DNA from: Lactifluus volemus
Taxonomy: Eukaryota > Basidiomycota > Agaricomycetes > Russulales > Russulaceae
DNA: 64,000 nt
NCBI GenBank assembly: GCA_022376515.1
Contig: WTXI01000176.1
Span: forward strand, 1 to 64,000
Reading direction: 5' to 3'
The position numbers were made by a program, and so were the translations under genes. The notes under the pieces are model-generated. The model made no database searches, had not been told where the DNA came from, and saw nothing but the letters and a program-made list of their open reading frames with translations. Numbering within the stretch: the stretch's first letter is position 1; the number at the start of each line of letters is the position of its first letter. Shown here one piece after another: positions 54,116 to 64,000 of this stretch.

Positions 54116-55015
54116 TGTCACAGTTCGCAGGGACTGTGGCTCAAAGTGAGCATCATTTCTGGTCTGGCGATTTGCTGCGGTAAGTCAGACAAGACTAGCA
54201 ACACCAAATAGTCAATTTAAGAACACGCAGACAAGTTCCTGTGAAGGATAGACTTGACTGTGTGAACTCTCAGGTTCGTATCACATGAGGTGGGTAGTAT
54301 GGGCTAGCATACACAATGGTCAGAGTTACCATTCCTAAAGAGGATAGACAGTGGCAGATGGATAAATGATAATGTGTAGGTTCAACTGCAACATGAGCAC
54401 AAATGTATAAAGGGTAGGGAGGATCTCACTAGCCCTAGTACATTAGTGCAGGGTTGAACTAAGGTTCAATATGAGCGGGGCACGAAGAGTGGGAACTACT
54501 CTTTGCAACACACTCGTGATAAGGTTCAGGCATCTGTGAGCTTGTTCCAAGGATAATGGACCAAGCGAACAGATGTCTGATGGTGGCGTGAAGGTACCTT
54601 AACCAAAGGTACAAAGAGGGGATTCACAAGAAGAGAGGGAGATTGAGTGTCGAGCAAACAACTGCTGCAATTCTAGACGAAGCTGAAGCTGGGGCTTTAG
54701 CTCATCTACAGGGCCCTATTTATGCATACAGAGAGCCAGCCAACTACCCTACAAGGGTCACAGTAAAGTAGCGAAGTCAAGACCATTGACTAAGTACCTG
54801 AGTCAGTTCTGATGACTCAAGATCTGAGTCAAGAATGCTGACTCAAGATTTGAGTCATGATTCCTGAGTCAAATACATGTCCCAAAAGGTGATGCACAGC
54901 CCTAGAAGCCAAATAGAGGGGGCTGGCCAAGGAAAGGGATCATAGGTCATAACACAAGTGAAAAATAAACAGAGAACAGTAAGAAATGGGCCGGACGGCC
55001 TACATAACCGTAACA
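54116..55015 (-). repeat. Solo LTR of the ~900-bp family with exact target duplication
   Basis: It starts TGTCACAG on the plus strand and ends CCGTAACA, flanked by GCATG on both sides (54111-54115 and 55016-55020). The minus strand begins TGTTACGG, and a TATA-like TATGCATAAATAGGGCC lies at 54711-54727. It interrupts CATCAG copy B. Confidence 0.9.
54799..54871. promoter_or_regulatory. Cluster of six TGASTCA sites in the solo LTR
   Basis: Six TGAGTCA/TGACTCA heptamers lie in 73 bp, about 75-150 bp upstream of the minus-strand TATA-like sequence. The arrangement matches the other two LTR copies even though one site has switched between the G and C form. Confidence 0.6.
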
Positions 55016-55119
55016 GCATGGCCAGCTTAGAGACATTTTGCTTAAAAGTGCTTAGAAGTGTTGTTAAGTCATATTAAGCATGCTCAAGCACTGTTAAGAA
55101 AAACTTGGATTTTCTGATG

Positions 55120-56777
55120 TCAATGCACACTGCGTGCCACCTTTTCCCCTTTTCTCAGTGTTTACTTTTTTCTTTTCACTGAGTTTACAATTACAACATG
55201 CCCACTCTCATTGGTCAACATGTGGTTGTGCACCTGACCACAGGATTGGGGGGTGCACACCTAGGAAGTCATGGACAGCTGGTGTGTAAGGCGCCCCTAA
55301 TGGACGCCATACTAACTAAAGTCACATCTGATCTATTAAATACCCGTGTGAAGTGTTAAGATAAAGTACTGCTTAGGATCGAAGATCCTAAGCAATCTGT
55401 ATAACATGGGCCGGCTCGAGGCTGGCATCGCATGACACATCAGCATGTCAGAAGTTGCGTGAGCGGCCCCCCGAACCGGCTCGAGCTCATACCGAGCTTG
55501 AGCCAGAGAGAATATGAACATGAGGTAGTCAGGCCTCACAATTAAGATACAAATTTCTATGCACACTGAAACAAGAGTGCCTCATATGAAACATGATCTA
55601 AGATCTTATTGATATATGACAAAGCGATAAAGGATATCGCTTTTAAAGATTGTCGTGCCCACAGCATGGGCGGTCCGATCCGAGAGCTTAGTCGCGTCTC
55701 ACACCAAATGACACAGCCGGCCCGGTCTGCCTAGATAACAAGCAATTAAGCAACGCTGCGACACCCTGCGAGCGTTGCACATTGATTATAGTAGTGCACC
55801 CCGATGGGGTGACCTGCAACAAATATATTAAGTACCCTAGATCACCGAGGTGCGTGAAAACCGTGCGATTACAAAGATGTTTCATAAGTAAGTGAAACAT
55901 GTCGTGATCCCCTTGATCGCGACAGATCGGACTATGATTATTGTAGATCTAGGGTAGTAGAACATGTATTTATGTCACCTGCCTTCCCTGATGGAAGGCA
56001 GACTTACCCTTTTACGAAGTATTCACAATAAAGAATTGCAGTTTTGGCTGGTTCAGTTGTGTAGTGCTCTTAAGGGGTTTTCAAGTCCAAATCATATCTA
56101 TTCATCTAATCTATACTACTACAGACTTTCTAACGCTCGAGACTACTCACGTAAGAAAGTCTTACATGGTGCTTCTCCCACCACAAATCATGATCACCAC
56201 ATGGGACTCAAAGTTTGCTGAGGTGACATCTGAAAGTCTGAGATAACCAGTTCCTTCTGCAGAATGCATTTCAAACAACAGTCCCTGGCAAATGATGTCA
56301 CTGTTCGCAACTTTTTCACCCAACCATGTTACTGGAACATGTTTGCATAGTCCTCTCAATGATTTTTCCACTCAATTTCATTGACTCAACACCTTGATAT
56401 GAATCTCTATGCAAACACTAACATGCTGCTCATTATCCTTAATTTGTCCCTGCCAGCCTGTCTGGCTCTCACTCTTAGGAGACTCCACCTCCACTTGCTG
56501 AGAGCTCATCTTGACATGCAGTAAACATCTCATTACTCCAAGCTGTACATAAATTCTACACCATAGTATGTTCCTGTACTATATGTAGCTCTTCATATCC
56601 ATTGAATTTGGTGTCAAAAACTTGAAATGCCCCATGTGAAGCACAGGTCTTTACTAGTAACATCTAATGACTGGCAGAAGGACCATAGCCCAAGGTAAGT
56701 AATATCAATATTATACATTGATTTCCCCAGGCAACTATGATTGCTACTACGACTAGTAAATATCTTTAGTTTGAGCT
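55120..56777. other. Spacer downstream of lipin, no gene supported
   Basis: 55380-55900 has several short inverted repeats (GGGCCGGCTCGAG / GAACCGGCTCGAGCTC) and may be old repeat. A 69-codon minus-strand frame at 56162-56371 is not recognised. The lipin transcript probably ends in the last few hundred bases. Confidence 0.4.
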
Positions 56778-59611
56778 TTATAAGAATGGCACTTTCTGCA
56801 TCTCTCCTGCAGCAAATAAGTCTTCATCAAATTCTTGCTCTATTGTTTCTACTTCCTGATCTGAAGTTGATCCATCTGTTCCTTTGTCTGATACTCGAAA
56901 CTCAAGATCCTCCTCATCTGACAAAGGTCGAGACCCGGGGAGGGAGCCAGGCATACTCATGGTGCTACGTTTCCTTAAACGACGACGGCGTCCAGAAAGG
57001 CCCGAATCTCTATGTGAGCGCTGATCCTCTTCTGACTCGGAGTCATTTGACGGCGTACTTGGGCTTGTACTGCGACTGGCGAGACCAACCAGCACGTTAG
57101 TGAGGCGTTCTATGCTTGATTGTTGCCGTTGGTGACTATGAGCGCCTGCGGTGTCCATGTCGCGGCCACGCCTAGCGTCGATAGGTGGAGCGAATGTACG
57201 TGAATGGCTACTGCTTGAGCTACGTAAACTGAAATTGCGCAGGCGAGCGAAGGCGCTCTGACTGGAGACATCCGAACGTGCGCTCAAAGCCGGTGAAGGT
57301 GGTGCTAAATCTGGTAGAGGGAGCTCCGCAAGCGGTGCTTTCCAGTAATTGTTGTCAGTGAATTCACTTTCCCACTTGTGAGTTATGGGTGGGAACATCT
57401 GGTCGACAAGATCGGTCATGTGAATGTAACTCTGCACGGATCTGGAAACAGGTTAGGTAACGTCGAACGCCGAATTTCAACTTTTACCACATACTCGGAC
57501 TTGTGCCCTACGAGGTCGAGTAACTCCATCTTTACTTCGCCGTTCGAGTCGATTGTGAAAATCCGCGAGCTTGGAACGTTTACGCTGCGATAAGATAAAG
57601 CATCTGTGATACGATTTCCGAAACCCGCGTAAAAAGGGAAAGGCGAGGCGGGTCCAAACAGTCTCTGGATATCGCGTAGGCACGCCATCTTGAATACCTC
57701 TGGCTTGCGCATTATTACTTCTCTGCATCGTTCAGCGCCGTGTCATCGGTCTATGTCGTATGGTCGCTTGTTTGTGTGGCTCACCGATGCAACGAAGTCA
57801 TCAGACGATCCGGACTCATGATGACTGGACCTTCTGGTAACTGATAATCATTCTGTTTAATGCCTTGCAAGTAGTAGCGCGTCGAGTCTGCTTGGCCGAT
57901 AGCACGGGATGTGAGATACATGATCTTATAGCCATTCTTGTAGATGTCGGTGTACAATTTGGCAACGCCGAGGTGCGTCCAATCTCGCCCGATTAACGTG
58001 AACATATGCCCAAGTGCGTCAGACCTGCCACAGTGTTGGCCGACACTTGGAAAGAAAGTTACTGAACACACTTGGTAATGGTCCCATCAATATCAGACAC
58101 CACCACAGTGTCCGTATGTTCCCACATAAAAATGCGGGCAGCACAAGCCACCACACCCGATGACGACAATGAAAAAGTGATTGTGTTCGCCCCGGGCCGT
58201 AGATCGAGTGCTTGCTACGTTGTCACGTAAGCTATGAGTCAGAACAGATACAATATACTTGCCAACTGCTCAGATGTGAGCCTAAGTGTCTTGGCATACT
58301 GCACTTTTGGCCTTCTCCCCGAAGACAGTGACGACCCATTGGCTGGCATTTCTGGAAAAGATGTGGGTGATGAGGAGTTGGACAGGGCGCAGGCACTCTC
58401 GTCCGCAGCTGGGACATGAACAGGTGGGGTTCTTGGTGCAGTCTTGTGATGTTCATGTGTTGGGAACTGCAAAAACAACATCATAAAATACCACTCACAG
58501 TCGGTAATGGGATGCTCGCAGCACTCCTGAGGGATGGACGTTCATTGTCCACGTCAACACTCTGTGGGTGTCCACTGGCACGGCGCCACCAGCGTACCCA
58601 CGACCTTCGCTCTCGACTTGACGTGCGCATTCCACGACCGTAGCCCGTCTCTACATCGGAGAGGAGTTCCTGCCCAAGCAGTTGTTTACTCGTCTGTAAC
58701 GCGGGAGATGATGCTTCTTCGGATAAATTAAGTTCAAATTCTGGAGGAAGGCTCTTGCTACGCTGAAACTCTTCAGGTTGGCCGGCGGCCGGGAGTTGTT
58801 CATCGTGCTCAACGATATCAACTGACTTGGGCTGACTCGGACTTGGGAAGTTGGGATATTGTATATGGACTGGCGAGCGTTGAGGGAATCCGCCCCACTC
58901 CCAAGAGTAGTCATCTGATGGAATCGAAGGCGGCGAGACAGTGTCAGAAGCGTGAAGCGGAGTACCGGAGGGAAAATTAGAGGGTTCTTGGAGGCTCGGA
59001 AAGGGGATAGGTTCGTGTGAGGACGACGAAGGGGCAGAAGACCGGGGATCTAGCGGTCTGAGCAAGGTGTCTGATGCATAAAAGCTAGCTGGATAACTCT
59101 CGACGAAAGGCGAAGAGCGTAATCCAGAGGAAGGCGCATCGAGATCAAGGAAATCAGGTTCCTGACCTATTGCATCATTCGATATGTCACCAGCCGGCAA
59201 TGAGTCTGGTAAATCGGGCTGAGTCGGTTCGAGAAGTGGGGAAGTGATAAGATCATCAGGGACGTCAGCGTCGGTCTCAAAGACAAAGAATGCCTCCCCC
59301 GCCTCTCCGATCTTCATGTTAAACGGTACAACTCTCCCATTGACAGTAATGTCCACCTATAGAGAAGATGCAGTTGAAGCAATAATCCGTACTGAGACGT
59401 ACATCCTCACCTTTTTTTCACTTGGCATAAGCACCTGCCACTTCCCGAACCGGACATGAAATGGAGAGCAAGCAAGTTCCATTGCCCCATCGAACCCAGG
59501 CCTTCGAACCACGACGATATCGATGGCACCAGTAAGTGTTGCTGGGTTGATATCCTTGTAATATTGGTATGGGACGCTGATCGCATTGACAGCACCCCAT
59601 AGGTAGTTCAT
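56778..59611 (-). CDS. PAH1: Phosphatidate phosphatase, lipin family (PAH1/Ned1 type)
   Basis: Lipins dephosphorylate phosphatidate to diacylglycerol at the ER/nuclear membrane and so set the balance between storage fat and phospholipid. Seven exons on the minus strand fit without a frame break: 59611-59411, 59356-58499, 58466-58263, 58214-58072, 58024-57785, 57722-57495 and 57441-56778, about 845 aa (yeast Pah1 has 862). The N-LIP domain starts MNYLWGAVNAISVPYQYY with INPATLTGAIDIVVV and has MKIGEAGEAFFVFET. A Ser/Pro-rich, likely phosphorylated linker follows. The HAD catalytic motif DIDGT (58079-58093) comes after RPGANTITFSLSSSG, then LTLIGRDWTHLGV-like FTLIGRDWTHLGVAKLY and YLTSRAIGQADSTRYYL. 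The acidic C-terminus has Ser-rich segments. Intron 3 uses a GC donor (GCAAGT). The last intron could also be 57490-57432. Confidence 0.92.
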
Positions 59612-59866
59612 ATGGAGATTATTGGTTCAAAGATGGGGTAGTGGAGGGAAACTCGCTCTTTGGTGAGGTCTGACAGTAACTACTCTTTGAAATTCCGAGA
59701 ACCGGACCGGGAAAGCCGAAGGTGTTGCTCACGCTGCTTAGCTAATTACACCTTCCCTTCAAGAAAGGATAACAAAACGACACACAACGTGTAAATAGCA
59801 GTATATATTAAGGTCGTTTCAAGGATATGTTGTACTCCATTGGTACTCCATGGGTAGTATACGAAA
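59612..59866 (-). promoter_or_regulatory. Intergenic region between SMC3 and lipin
   Basis: Only 255 bp separate the SMC3 stop from the lipin start on the same strand, so the SMC3 3' end and the lipin promoter must share it. I see no TATA box with confidence; a pyrimidine-rich block lies close to the lipin start. Confidence 0.4.

Positions 59867-64000
<4,134 letters not shown>

Larger units (their letters stand above)
53650..55119 (-). mobile_element. CATCAG element, inverted copy B, split by a solo LTR
   Basis: A Pro-coding C-rich core (53755-53880), then CTGCCAGGGCTGTT, CATGTTGTAGTTTAGTCTC and AATATAT sequence follows the reverse complement of element A (10340-10470). TTAAG-word arrays and the terminal GATTTTCTGATG at 55119 complete the end. 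A ~900-bp LTR sits inside at 54116-55015. The other end is missing or masked by the Gypsy LTR. Confidence 0.65.

Noticed and set aside
56162..56371. 69-codon minus-strand frame downstream of lipin
   Set aside because: Complexity looks normal, but I found no family resemblance, no supporting exon and no transcript signal, so I left it as spacer.

Overview
This window comes from a filamentous basidiomycete, probably one of the Agaricomycetes. Three observations support this: two intron-rich genes with short introns (about 45-60 bp); remnants of the Plavaka and hAT DNA transposon families and the chromodomain Gypsy, Copia and LINE families typical of those genomes; and host-like gene debris (casein kinase I, F-box, SF3b3) scattered between them. 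No prokaryotic feature, rRNA or CRISPR array was seen.

Only the last 7.2 kb (56.78-64.0 kb) is normal gene space. It holds two minus-strand genes in tandem, 255 bp apart: SMC3 (cohesin; its 5' end runs off the window) and, downstream of it, lipin/PAH1 (phosphatidate phosphatase, about 845 aa, seven exons, complete). Lipin reads without any frame break. The N-terminal half of SMC3 carries a cluster of single-base deletions.

The other 56 kb is a layered mobile-element graveyard. In order: the 3' end and LTR of a Gypsy element (1-693); a decayed hAT transposase (2.2-5.1 kb); a casein-kinase-I-like pseudogene (5.7-6.7 kb); three scattered copies of a ~900-bp LTR (7.6, 13.3 and 54.1 kb), each with six TGASTCA sites; an element with 26-bp inverted ends starting CATCAG (10.1-11.8 kb, relatives at 16.1, 41.4 and 53.6-55.1 kb); a non-autonomous hAT-type element with an 8-bp target duplication (14.5-15.9 kb); a Plavaka transposase split by a short-LTR Gypsy (18.1-23.1 kb) and by a solo LTR; a second Plavaka cut by a LINE tail; a second hAT; a Copia fragment holding a solo LTR; a Copia element (28.9-34.4 kb) itself hit by a Plavaka-derived piece and a LINE tail; a LINE ORF2 remnant (34.4-36.7 kb); a CpG-depleted hAT on the minus strand (37.8-40.3 kb); a mosaic of host-gene fragments (42.0-43.8 kb); a minus-strand Copia (44.4-46.6 kb); and a chromodomain Gypsy (46.6-53.6 kb).

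Many insertions have readable target-site duplications, so relative age can be worked out from the sequence alone. Most element genes are dead. Several stops look like CGA-to-TGA changes, and catalytic Asp-to-Asn changes recur, as expected from C-to-T decay of methylated repeats. All identifications rest on reading the sequence and on family knowledge; no database search was possible.
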